Position numbers and translations under genes: made by a program | In this document: positions 33,957-42,295 of the stretch, piece by piece | Layout: every line of letters starts with the position of its first letter | How positions within the stretch are numbered: the stretch's first letter is position 1 | Notes under the pieces: generated by a model | The model's database searches: none | Seen by the model: only the letters and a program-made list of their open reading frames with translations | Told to the model about the DNA's origin: nothing | NCBI GenBank assembly: GCA_938003875.1 | Contig: CALKWO010000414.1 | Location: 26,355 to 90,354, forward strand | DNA length: 64,000 nucleotides | From: an uncultured bacterium | GTDB lineage: Bacteria; Planctomycetota; Uabimicrobiia; Uabimicrobiales; JABWCH01 | Direction: 5' to 3'

Positions 33957-34341
33957 ATGGATGTAAAGGAATCAGGATTAAATAACTTACCCATTGCGAT
34001 GATAAAGAAATAAGTGCAATAAAAAAAGTTAGTTTTTTCCCTCAGGCTGAAGCAGTTCTATTACATAGCACTGCTTAGCCTGCACAGGCTTCTTTTTGTA
34101 TATGCCGATTGTGTTATAGAAGTTGAACCTTATAATATAATCTTTATAGAGCTAAAAACTTCATAACTAATTATTTTATATTGATTTTTCTTTGAAAAAG
34201 TATATGCTTATAAGAAATATATACATATATAATTTGCCAATGTTAAATTCAAAAGGCAAGCATAAAAAACAGAGAAGAATATATAAAACAGATAAAAAAT
34301 TACACAGTTAAAATAAAAAATTATAATTTAATGGCGGATGA
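33957..34341. other. Intergenic region filled by repeat B copy 1
   Basis: The first 220 bp are repeat B (33966-34180). The rest is very AT-rich DNA leading to the next gene. No gene was seen. Confidence 0.55.
33966..34180. repeat. 215-bp dispersed repeat B, copy 1
   Basis: Ungapped match to 53346-53560 with about a dozen differences. Contains a hairpin with arms near AAGCAGTTCTAT and ATAGCACTGCTT (34050-34076). It starts with GGAATCAGGATTAAATAACT, a sequence also seen alone near 1993 and 63861. Confidence 0.85.
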
Positions 34342-34827
34342 ATGGTAGACAACAAAATTTTTATTTATTTACGTCTAAGAGATGATAAAAAAATATTAGG
34401 AAAAACCAGAATTCGTGAGTTTGCAGGGATAACAAAACTCCTGGCAGATTTTATTCAGGAAATTTGGGAAAAATTTGGTCTGGAAACTTTAAAAATTGCG
34501 ACTTTAGAATACATGGATGCCAATTCTGATATGGTGTTGATTTCTTTTAGACATGATATAGTAAAACAGCAAATGATCATTGCTGGGCTTATTCCCAAAG
34601 AATATCAGAGCAGGATGCTGAATGAAGAGGAAGTCAAATTGAAAGTACCATTAGAAGAATTTTTACAAAAAAATATTGATGGGGTAACCTCTAAACATAG
34701 CGCAGTTTTAAAAAAAAGAATGGAACAAAGTATACCTAACATTTTGTCTTTAATAAAAAAAAATATAAATGAGAATGGAGAATTTTATATCGCGTTGAAT
34801 AATAATCCATATCCTTTAGAATTTTAG
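34342..34827 (+). CDS. Small protein of unknown function
   Basis: 161 residues, charged and soluble, with no signal peptide. Alternating strands and helices (IFIYLRLRDDKKILGK, FAGITKLLADFIQEIW, MVLISFRHDIVKQQMIIA) suggest a compact alpha/beta fold. GGCGG lies about 9 nt before the start. I do not recognise a family. It is followed 37 bp later by another small protein, and the two are likely one transcription unit. Confidence 0.55.
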   Translation: MVDNKIFIYLRLRDDKKILGKTRIREFAGITKLLADFIQEIWEKFGLETLKIATLEYMDANSDMVLISFRHDIVKQQMIIAGLIPKEYQSRMLNEEEVKLKVPLEEFLQKNIDGVTSKHSAVLKKRMEQSIPNILSLIKKNINENGEFYIALNNNPYPLEF

Positions 34828-34863
34828 CAATTTATATCATAAAAAACTGATAAGGAGTATCTT

Positions 34864-35370
34864 ATGAATTGTAAAAGTTGTGGTAATTCCAATGTTGCAG
34901 ATAGTATTGTATACGGCTATTCTGTCAAGGAATGCCAGGTGTGTGGATATTTATATGGAGAAAGTACAATTTTAAAAAAAATCGAGGAGTTAAATAAAGC
35001 TAAAGAAATGGGCATAGATCCTGTGATTTATCCTTTACATACTTTATTGTCCAAAGTGGCAAATTTTAAGATAGAATATTCTTGCCCAGGCTTTCCAAAA
35101 GAAAAGATTGCACCCTATATATCTTTTTCGATATTGGATTCTAAACTAAATGCATTGGAACAACTTATACAAGCCTTGATACAAGCTAATAAAAAAACAA
35201 AAGTTCATTGGATGGTGGAAGTAACTTTTCAGAAGCAGTTGCTTTATATTCTTAAGCCTAATTTCCATCACGACCCTTATCATATTTCTGTAGAGCAAAT
35301 CAGTATTTCTCAAAAAGACATTGAAATTTTAGCAAAAGAAATAGAAGAAAAATTTCAAATAGTGTTTTAG
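34864..35370 (+). CDS. Small zinc-ribbon protein of unknown function
   Basis: 168 residues. The N-terminus MNCKSCGNSNVADSIVYGYS continues to ECQVCGYLYGE, giving two CxxC pairs that should form a zinc ribbon. The remainder is alpha/beta with no known motif. A good ribosome binding site (AAGGAG, 7 nt before ATG) supports the start. It may work with the gene just upstream. Function unknown. Confidence 0.65.
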   Translation: MNCKSCGNSNVADSIVYGYSVKECQVCGYLYGESTILKKIEELNKAKEMGIDPVIYPLHTLLSKVANFKIEYSCPGFPKEKIAPYISFSILDSKLNALEQLIQALIQANKKTKVHWMVEVTFQKQLLYILKPNFHHDPYHISVEQISISQKDIEILAKEIEEKFQIVF

Positions 35371-35438
35371 TCAAAATGTTGTTGAACATATTTCAAGAGA
35401 AGATATAAATAGTGTCTTCTTTAAAAGTATGCTAGAAC

Positions 35439-35484
35439 TGCAAAATGGAGTAGATGCTATTGCCATAGCACTACTCATTTTGCA
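35439..35484. repeat. Hairpin repeat A, copy 1
   Basis: Arms TGCAAAATGGAGTAGATGCT and AGCACTACTCATTTTGCA around TATTGCCAT. The same element, inverted, occurs at 60312-60357, and its core resembles the hairpin in repeat B. Confidence 0.7.
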
Positions 35485-35623
35485 CAGGATCATTTTGACC
35501 AATACAAAAAATTTCAAATATAATTTCCAAGGAATACGTAAAAAAAATAGCCACAGAGTACAAAGTATATCAAAATAAAGTTTTTCGTCTCTGTGGCGTA
35601 ATTTTTTCTTATATAAAGTTAGC

Positions 35624-35657
35624 TAACGTGAATGAGGCAAGGCCCGTATTCACGTTA
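35624..35657. promoter_or_regulatory. Inverted repeat before clpC, possible operator
   Basis: TAACGTGAAT and ATTCACGTTA, a perfect 10-bp inverted repeat with a 14-nt spacer. It ends 44 nt before the clpC ATG. No CtsR-type heptad repeat was seen. It could be a repressor site or an mRNA hairpin. Confidence 0.45.
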
Positions 35658-35701
35658 TGGTTTTTATAAAAATACAGGAAATGGGAAGGACAAGGAATAG
35701 T

Positions 35702-38185
35702 ATGTTTGAACGCTTTACTGAACGAGCGCGGAAGGTAATGAGCCTTGCAAGGCAGGAAGCCATGAGGCTAAACCATGAATACATTGGAACAGAGCATATT
35801 CTTTTAGGACTCATACAAGAAGGGAGTGGCGTTGCTGCAAATGTCTTGAAAAATATGGATTTGGAATTACGAAAGATCCGTATGGAAGTAGAAAAATTGG
35901 TCACCAACACTTCCAATGTCTTGCAGATGGGACAGCTTCCCTTCACTCCACGGGCTAAAAAGGTACTGGAGCTGGCTTTAGAAGAAGCAAACAATCTTGG
36001 CCATAATTATATTGGCACTGAGCATCTTCTATTGGGGTTACTCAGAGAAAATGAGAGTGTTGCTTCCCAGGTTCTTATGAATTTAGGATTAAAACTGGAA
36101 GAAGTGCGAGAAGAGGTATTGGAATTTTTAGGAGCAGAATACCAGGCCAGTCAGGCAGAAAAAAGTGTCACTGCATCTAAATCCAAAACACCCGCACTAG
36201 ATGCTTTTGGACGAGATTTAACAGAACTGGCACGGGCGCAAAAATTAGACCCTGTAATTGGAAGACAACGAGAGATAGAAAGAGTGATCCAGATTTTGTC
36301 GCGAAGAACAAAAAACAATCCTGTTCTATTGGGTGAAGCTGGTGTTGGTAAGACCGCTATTGTAGAAGGCCTTGCACAGCAAGTCGTCCATGGTGATGTG
36401 CCAGAATTGCTTAGAGATCGCCGTATCGTTGTACTGGATCTTGCCATGATGGTTGCGGGGACTAAATACAGGGGGCAATTCGAAGAGAGAATCAAGGCTG
36501 TTATGGCGGAAGTCAAACGGTCTAAAAATATCATCATTTTTATAGACGAACTGCATACTCTTGTAGGAGCTGGCGGCGCAGAAGGAGCGATAGATGCTTC
36601 GAACGTTCTCAAGCCTGCTCTTTCCAGAGGAGAAATCCAGTGCATTGGAGCAACCACTCTGGATGAATATAGAAAATATATAGAAAAAGATGGTGCACTG
36701 GAAAGAAGATTCCAGTCTATTGTTGTAGAACCACCAACCACACAGGAAACTTTGCAGATTCTTATGGGGCTGAGAGATAAATATGAAGCCCATCATCGTG
36801 TAGGAATCCGCGAAGATGCACTAAAAATGGCTGTAGAACTTGCTGATCGCTATATTACAGGGCGATATTTTCCAGACAAGGCCATTGACGTTATAGATGA
36901 AGCAGGTGCCAGAGTAAGGCTGAAAGCCATGACAAAACCACCTGATCTTAAAGAACTGGATGAAACTATTTTAAAGCTGGACAAAGAAAAAGAAGAAGCA
37001 GTAGCCAACCAGGATTTTGAAAGAGCAGCCCGCTTCCGTGATTCTATGACAAAGCACAGAAGGAAGCGAGAGGACATTCATAGAGAATGGCGCGAAAAGA
37101 TGAAAGTTTTTGAGGGAATAGTAGATGCTGATGTCGTATGCGAAACAGTTTCCAATATGACAGGCATTCCTCTGACAAGATTGGAAAAAAATGAGGCTGA
37201 GCGTCTGCTGAAAATGGAAGAAGACCTGAAAGTTTCTGTTGTAAGCCAGGAAGAAGCCATCGCTGCTATTGCAAAAGCAATCAGAAGGAGCAGAACTGGG
37301 CTCAAAGATCCAAGAAGGCCTATGGGCAGCTTTGTATTTCTTGGCCCAACAGGTGTCGGTAAAACTCATCTGGCAAAAACATTGGCTAAGTTCATGTTTG
37401 GTCAGGAAGAATCCCTGGTTGTCGTAGACATGAGCGAATATATGGAAAAGCATAATGTAAGCCGCCTGACAGGTGCCCCTCCTGGATATATCGGCTATGA
37501 AGAAGGCGGTCAGTTGACAGAAAAGATTCGCCGCCGACCTTATGCTGTAGTTTTATTGGATGAAATCGAAAAAGCACATCCTGATGTTTTCAATATGCTT
37601 TTACAAATCATGGATGAAGGCCGTCTTACGGATTCGTTTGGCCGCCATGTGGATTTCAAGAATGTCATCATGATTATGACATCGAATATCGGTGCCAGGC
37701 AAATCAAAAACCAGACATCTCTTGGATTCCGAATTTCTACGGATGAAGTGACTTATGAAAAAATGAAAGAGCAATTGCTCAAGGAAATGGAAAAGCATTT
37801 TCGGCCAGAGTTTATCAATCGCCTGGATGATATTATTGTTTTTAAACCTCTGAATAAGGGGGATATTCATAAAATACTCGATATTGAATTAAAAAATTTA
37901 AAAGAAAGGATGAAGAACAAATTCATTACATTGGAACTGACTTCCGAAGCAAAAGACTTTCTTGTAGAAAAAGGCTTTGACCCTGATTTTGGGGCAAGAC
38001 CTCTTAAGAGAGCAATCGAAAAATTTTTGGAAGATCCTATTTCTGAAGATCTACTCAAGGGAAAATTCGCGGATTCTAACTGTATTATGGTATCTCACAA
38101 AGAAGACCATCTTGAATTTACTCCTGAATTTCATCCTGAGCTAGAAATAAAGAGCGAGCCTGAGAAAATGAAAAAGGCAAACTAG
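35702..38185 (+). CDS. clpC: ATP-dependent Clp protease ATPase ClpC
   Basis: 827 residues from the ATG at 35702 (AAGG upstream). Two ClpN repeats (MFERFTERARKVMSLARQEA, GTEHLLLGLLRENESVASQV), AAA domain 1 with Walker A GEAGVGKT, a UVR motif (EEAVANQDFERAARFRDSM), then AAA domain 2 with GPTGVGKTHLAK and the sensor/ClpP-contact region. This is the ClpC rather than ClpA/ClpB layout. It unfolds proteins for ClpP. It is followed by rsfS 46 bp later. Confidence 0.97.
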   Translation: MFERFTERARKVMSLARQEAMRLNHEYIGTEHILLGLIQEGSGVAANVLKNMDLELRKIRMEVEKLVTNTSNVLQMGQLPFTPRAKKVLELALEEANNLGHNYIGTEHLLLGLLRENESVASQVLMNLGLKLEEVREEVLEFLGAEYQASQAEKSVTASKSKTPALDAFGRDLTELARAQKLDPVIGRQREIERVIQILSRRTKNNPVLLGEAGVGKTAIVEGLAQQVVHGDVPELLRDRRIVVLDLAMMVAGTKYRGQFEERIKAVMAEVKRSKNIIIFIDELHTLVGAGGAEGAIDASNVLKPALSRGEIQCIGATTLDEYRKYIEKDGALERRFQSIVVEPPTTQETLQILMGLRDKYEAHHRVGIREDALKMAVELADRYITGRYFPDKAIDVIDEAGARVRLKAMTKPPDLKELDETILKLDKEKEEAVANQDFERAARFRDSMTKHRRKREDIHREWREKMKVFEGIVDADVVCETVSNMTGIPLTRLEKNEAERLLKMEEDLKVSVVSQEEAIAAIAKAIRRSRTGLKDPRRPMGSFVFLGPTGVGKTHLAKTLAKFMFGQEESLVVVDMSEYMEKHNVSRLTGAPPGYIGYEEGGQLTEKIRRRPYAVVLLDEIEKAHPDVFNMLLQIMDEGRLTDSFGRHVDFKNVIMIMTSNIGARQIKNQTSLGFRISTDEVTYEKMKEQLLKEMEKHFRPEFINRLDDIIVFKPLNKGDIHKILDIELKNLKERMKNKFITLELTSEAKDFLVEKGFDPDFGARPLKRAIEKFLEDPISEDLLKGKFADSNCIMVSHKEDHLEFTPEFHPELEIKSEPEKMKKAN

Positions 38186-38231
38186 GATACAAGTTTATCC
38201 CAATGTAAAATTTTTGACTAAAATAAGGATT

Positions 38232-38570
38232 ATGGAAGCTAAAGAACTCGTTTTAAAAATTGTAAAAATATTAGATGAAAACAAAGGCAATGATATTGCA
38301 GTACTTCATCTCACAGAGCAGGTCGCTATCAGTGATTATTTTGTTATTTGCTCTGGCCTTACACAAAAGCATGTACAGGCACTTGCTGATAAAATCGAAG
38401 TAGAATTAAAGAAAGACAGTATCTATAATTATGGAAAAGAAGGTTATAGAGAAGGTAAATGGGTTTTGCTGGACTATGGCGATGCTGTAGTTCATCTTTA
38501 TCAAGAAGAAATACGTAAATACTATGATTTAGAAGGATTCTGGGGTGATGCACCCAGGCTTACTCTATAA
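38232..38570 (+). CDS. rsfS: Ribosomal silencing factor RsfS
   Basis: 112 residues from the ATG at 38232, with AAGGA just before; a TTG 18 nt upstream is less likely. The family sequence is clear: VLHLTEQVAISDYFVICSGL, then YGKEGYREGKWVLLDYGDAV and VHLYQEEIRKYYDLEGFWGD. RsfS binds ribosomal protein L14 (uL14) and blocks subunit joining under starvation. Usual neighbours (nadD) are absent. Confidence 0.95.
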   Translation: MEAKELVLKIVKILDENKGNDIAVLHLTEQVAISDYFVICSGLTQKHVQALADKIEVELKKDSIYNYGKEGYREGKWVLLDYGDAVVHLYQEEIRKYYDLEGFWGDAPRLTL

Positions 38571-38583
38571 AAAGGAATATTTT

Positions 38584-39900
38584 ATGAAAAGCATTTTCCT
38601 TGTTCTTTGTATTTTTTGTGCAGCCAGCGTCTGGTGTACAGACCAGTTGGACTATGAGCCTTGTAAAATATTGACAGAAAAAGATGGACTCTTGTATTGG
38701 GAACGTTCTGAAGCCTATCGCGATAAACATAGTGCTTTTGGGCGGGAAAAGATTTTGGATGTTTCTAAAATCAAAAATCCTCAAGTATTAAATGCTTTCC
38801 CTGCTGATCTTTATAAAGATGATACAAGCGATGCCTCTGTTATGGTACTTTTCAGTGCTCCTGGCTGGAATTTCCATACCAAGACACCTGTTCTTCTAAT
38901 ACACGGGGCAGGAGATGATCCAAATCGTGCCTGGGTTCATCCCTATTCTCTGACAACACCTGAGAGCGTTCCTGAGGCTGCTCAGGGTTTTATGCAACGC
39001 TTTTCTAATGCAGGTTTTCCTGTTTTTGCCGTTGGTTTTTCTCATCATCATGGCTGCAATTATAAACAAGCAGAGCAAATTCACAATGCTATCCAGATTA
39101 TCAAGAAAAAAACACGGTCTGATAAGGTACATATTTTAGCCCATTCCAAAGGCAATTGCGCAGCTTCTATCTATGTTTCAGGCGGAAAAGATGTAAATCC
39201 TGAGCTATTTTCCTTCCTTTCTCCTTTTAAAAAAGATGTAGCTCAATACATCCAGATTGGCCCAGGGAACAAGGGAATTGACATTATCTTCCGATACTAT
39301 CTAGGCAATGTCTATTCTCTTTCCAATAAACTTTCTTCTCCTGTTTGCTTCTATCGTGCAGTATACTATGGAATGTGGACAGATTTCTATGAAAAAGATA
39401 TCTATAAAGGCAATCCTGGAAAAGAAATAGGAAACTATTTCCCCGGCCAATGCCAGTTGGTAAATAATCTGGTAGACGATGGCCTGGATTTTTCCAGCTA
39501 TAGCTACACTCCTATTGATTTCAACTTGACCATGAAGGCATGCTACTATGGCGGGACAACCATGTATGTCCAGTGTTATGGAATTGACCATTCTATGAAA
39601 GAAGGCGGATATACCATCAAAAGGCTCAATGAAAAAGGCATGGACCCCAGCGTTTCCCTAATCAATATCTATGGAACGAATCCTGTTATCCAGGAAATAG
39701 ATTTAGGCTTCATAAAAATCCCCATCGGCGTTTCCGATCATCCTAGCGATGGCCTGGTGTATAGCCACAGTGCATCCTATATCAAAGGACATCTTTCTCG
39801 TGGTGCAAAGCTTACTGCCCAAAAAGCCTTCCATCTGAATCATTTTGGCATAGCCATGAAACCCGAAGTCTTCAGTTGGCTGGAAAAGCTATTAGAATAA
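38584..39900 (+). CDS. Secreted alpha/beta-hydrolase, lipase-like
   Basis: 438 residues from the ATG at 38584; the open frame extends back over the rsfS end. Signal peptide MKSIFLVLCIFCAASVWC. Motifs: PVLLIHGAGDDPNRAWVHPY (oxyanion HG), DKVHILAHSKGNCAASIYVS (nucleophile Ser in A-H-S-K-G), ISDHPSDGLVYSHSA region (Asp), and LNHFGIAM (His). This is a lipase- or esterase-type catalytic triad. It should be exported. It starts 13 bp after rsfS, perhaps by chance, as it has its own site and ends at a strong hairpin. Confidence 0.85.
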   Translation: MKSIFLVLCIFCAASVWCTDQLDYEPCKILTEKDGLLYWERSEAYRDKHSAFGREKILDVSKIKNPQVLNAFPADLYKDDTSDASVMVLFSAPGWNFHTKTPVLLIHGAGDDPNRAWVHPYSLTTPESVPEAAQGFMQRFSNAGFPVFAVGFSHHHGCNYKQAEQIHNAIQIIKKKTRSDKVHILAHSKGNCAASIYVSGGKDVNPELFSFLSPFKKDVAQYIQIGPGNKGIDIIFRYYLGNVYSLSNKLSSPVCFYRAVYYGMWTDFYEKDIYKGNPGKEIGNYFPGQCQLVNNLVDDGLDFSSYSYTPIDFNLTMKACYYGGTTMYVQCYGIDHSMKEGGYTIKRLNEKGMDPSVSLINIYGTNPVIQEIDLGFIKIPIGVSDHPSDGLVYSHSASYIKGHLSRGAKLTAQKAFHLNHFGIAMKPEVFSWLEKLLE

Positions 39901-39909
39901 TCCCATTTC

Positions 39910-39951
39910 CCCATAATGCTGTCAACTTCAGGAAGTTGACAGCATTATGGG
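39910..39951. repeat. Perfect 19-bp stem hairpin
   Basis: CCATAATGCTGTCAACTT, loop CAGG, AAGTTGACAGCATTATGG, extended by one C-G pair. It starts 9 nt after the lipase stop. No T run follows. One arm recurs at 50202-50220 (AAGTTGACAGCGTTATGGG). Confidence 0.75.
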
Positions 39952-40006
39952 CTTGGTATGCACAAGCCTTTCCGTCTAAATAGATAAACTCTTTTGATTT
40001 TCTGGC

Positions 40007-40035
40007 TTGACATATTAGCAGGGAAAAAATATACT
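40007..40035 (+). promoter_or_regulatory. Sigma-70 type promoter
   Basis: -35 TTGACA (40007-40012) and -10 TATACT (40030-40035), spacing 17. About 52 nt upstream of the gene at 40088. Confidence 0.7.
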
Positions 40036-40087
40036 AAAGAAAATTTTATTTAAATAAAAAGAATCCTTTTTCGGAAACTAGCTAAGA

Positions 40088-41308
40088 ATGAATACGAAAA
40101 TTCTGTCCTTAAACTGTACTTTAACCTTACAAAGTAAAGCATTACCCAAAGAATATCCTGATGTCCTCTTGATAGACCCGATAGATGCAATCTCTGTTGC
40201 TCCCTGGGTATTTTGCTCACCTAGGGGAAATATGCTTAAAGGAGATGATTTTAGTAATCTTGCTTATGCCATCCAGAGTCTGAAAGTCTGGCTGGATGGT
40301 TTTCTAAACCAGGGAGGTATTGTTGTTGTAATACTAAGGCCATACACTTGCTTTTCTCACGCCAACCACCCTGACATGAAAATTGGAAACTATGACTGGC
40401 TATGGGAAGAAGCGGGGCAAGATTCTAATCTTATGATCCAAACAAACGCACATGATATTGTAGATATTACAGAATATGGATCGGATTCCCCCTTTAACGA
40501 TTATCTCCAGGAAAAGCTTTGCTATGAAGTTGCTGCTGAGGGTAATCTATATTCTTTAGCTATCAACCGTTTTCGAAAATCTCTGGCTTTTTTTCTAATC
40601 CAGAACAAAGGCAAAATTGTATTTTTGCCCAGGACAAGAACCCAATCAGGAAAAAAATCTCTTCTGCAAGCTATAGATGCTTCTCTGAATAAAGAAAACT
40701 GGCCAGAGATAGAAATCATCAAAGAAGTAAGACCTAAATGGATAGCAGAGTATTCTTTACCAGAAAGTGCTATTTTAGAAGATATTTTGTCAGAAAAAGA
40801 ATCTAAAATTGCTTTTTTAGAAGAAGAGTGTGAAGAAATTCATGAAAAACTCTGTCATTTTACACAACTACGCAATGCTTTATTCTGTTGCAATCCCAGC
40901 ACAATGGGCAATGCCCTGACCTCTATCCTTGTGCAATGGGGCATGGAAGTTTACCCTAAAGGGCAGGTATTGGAAGTCGTTTCAGGAAGTCAAAAAGGAT
41001 TCATTTTAGTTTCTGTATGCAAAAAAGCAGCGGAGTTGTGGCGGGCTAAAAAATTGCTAAGAATTCTACCTCCTCATTATAAAGGCATTCTTGTTGTAAA
41101 TTCTTATTGCCATGAGCATCCTAAAAAAAGGCCTGCGGCTTTATATTCCTCTTCCTTTGTGGATTTTGCGAAAGAACACAATTTTTCTATCGTCAATATA
41201 TGCGATATCATTAAAGCTCACCAGATGGGAGATAAGCAACTTATGGAGGAAATATGGAATGGTAGAGGGATTGTGACAAAATTAGGAAATTGCCTGGAAA
41301 ATTTATAG
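40088..41308 (+). CDS. Unknown protein with restriction-endonuclease-like C-terminus
   Basis: 406 residues, cytoplasmic. The N-terminal 200 residues are alpha/beta (DVLLIDPIDAISVAPWVFC, GGIVVVILRPYTCF). A short coiled coil (KESKIAFLEEECEEIHEKL) leads to a C-terminal domain with FCCNPSTMGNALTSILVQWG, ILPPHYKGILVVNSYCHEHP and FVDFAKEHNFSIVNI. This pattern is common in PD-(D/E)XK-like folds attached to unknown N-terminal domains, but the catalytic residues are not clear. It has its own strong promoter and is followed 11 bp later by the EEP gene. Function unknown. Confidence 0.65.
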   Translation: MNTKILSLNCTLTLQSKALPKEYPDVLLIDPIDAISVAPWVFCSPRGNMLKGDDFSNLAYAIQSLKVWLDGFLNQGGIVVVILRPYTCFSHANHPDMKIGNYDWLWEEAGQDSNLMIQTNAHDIVDITEYGSDSPFNDYLQEKLCYEVAAEGNLYSLAINRFRKSLAFFLIQNKGKIVFLPRTRTQSGKKSLLQAIDASLNKENWPEIEIIKEVRPKWIAEYSLPESAILEDILSEKESKIAFLEEECEEIHEKLCHFTQLRNALFCCNPSTMGNALTSILVQWGMEVYPKGQVLEVVSGSQKGFILVSVCKKAAELWRAKKLLRILPPHYKGILVVNSYCHEHPKKRPAALYSSSFVDFAKEHNFSIVNICDIIKAHQMGDKQLMEEIWNGRGIVTKLGNCLENL

Positions 41309-41319
41309 AGGAAAAAATC

Positions 41320-42195
41320 ATGAAAAAAATAAGCAAACTTTCTCTTATTTCCCTTTTTTTATTGAGCCTTATTTTTGCTGGTATTCTAAGCCAGCAAAGC
41401 ATAATGGCAGAAATGCAGGAAAGCTCTTATCTAAAGCTAGCTTCCTGGAATATTCGAATTCTTAGTAACAGCAGAACGGATGAAGATCTTCGGATGATTT
41501 GCAATGTAGCCAAAAAATTCGACTTTATTTCCGTAGTAGAACTCAGAGACGAGCTGGTTCTCAAACGTCTGGTTGCGATCATGAAGAATGAATTTGGAAA
41601 AACTTACGACTATGAAGTCAGCACTCCTGTAGGCAGTGCCACACAAAAAGAATTGTATGCTTTTCTCTACGATACCAGCTTGTTAAGAGTCGTCACTCCT
41701 GGGAAAATATTTGAGGATACGACTTTTCTGCGTAAACCTTATTATGCTACATTCCGTTCTCGTGAATTTGATTTTACGGTAATCGTGACACATATTATAT
41801 GGGGTAATTCTGTAACAGAGAGAAGAAAAGAAATCAATCGTCTTGCCATAGTTTATCAGATGATACAAGATGCAGACCCTCATGAAAATGACATTATTCT
41901 AGTAGGGGATTACAACAGAGAGCCTGATGATGATCTGGCATGGGGTCCTTTGCGTTCTCTGACGGGCATGATCAATCTTTTTCAACTCCCTGAAAAAAGT
42001 ATGATATGGGACAGCAACCTCTATGATAATATCTGGTTTCAAAGCCATTATGTAAGAGAGTATACCCTGGATCGTGGGATTATCCATTTTGATGAAACAG
42101 ACTTTGGCAATGATGATAAAGCTGCATCCAAAGCCGTTTCAGACCATCGCCCAGTTTGGGCTTTATTCAACACAAACGGCCCAGACGACGATTAG
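41320..42195 (+). CDS. Secreted endonuclease/exonuclease/phosphatase (EEP) family enzyme
   Basis: 291 residues from the ATG at 41320 (GAGG 9 nt upstream). Signal peptide or membrane anchor KKISKLSLISLFLLSLIFAG. The EEP motifs are in order: LASWNIRIL (Asn), VVELRDE (Glu), FTVIVTHIIWG (His), LVGDYNREPDDD (D-x-N) and KAVSDHRPVWA (D-H), the full metal site of DNase I-like phosphodiesterases. It may degrade extracellular DNA or a phospholipid head group; the sequence does not tell. It lies 11 bp after the preceding gene. Confidence 0.88.
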   Translation: MKKISKLSLISLFLLSLIFAGILSQQSIMAEMQESSYLKLASWNIRILSNSRTDEDLRMICNVAKKFDFISVVELRDELVLKRLVAIMKNEFGKTYDYEVSTPVGSATQKELYAFLYDTSLLRVVTPGKIFEDTTFLRKPYYATFRSREFDFTVIVTHIIWGNSVTERRKEINRLAIVYQMIQDADPHENDIILVGDYNREPDDDLAWGPLRSLTGMINLFQLPEKSMIWDSNLYDNIWFQSHYVREYTLDRGIIHFDETDFGNDDKAASKAVSDHRPVWALFNTNGPDDD

Positions 42196-42285
42196 CATCT
42201 ATGGATCAAAGACGCAGGGATTGCGCTGGTGTCAGGCCTTTTGAGCAGACAACTTTTTCAGCGCAACCCTCCGACTATAAAGAAG
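42195..42285. repeat. REP-like repeat R1
   Basis: Arms AGACGCAGGGATTGCGCTGG and TCAGCGCAACCCTCCGACTA are inverted copies. They lie between the EEP stop and the GT39-like start. Confidence 0.7.
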
Positions 42286-42295
42286 AAAATTCGCT

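Larger units (their letters stand above)
35371..35701. other. Intergenic region upstream of clpC
   Basis: Contains hairpin repeat A (35439-35484), an R2-type stem (GCCACAGAG ... CTCTGTGGC, about 35556-35597) and a 10-bp inverted repeat (35624-35657) directly before clpC. No gene was seen. Confidence 0.55.

Noticed and set aside
35702..38185. ClpB (disaggregase) instead of ClpC
   Set aside because: A UVR motif is present and the long M-domain coiled coil of ClpB is missing.
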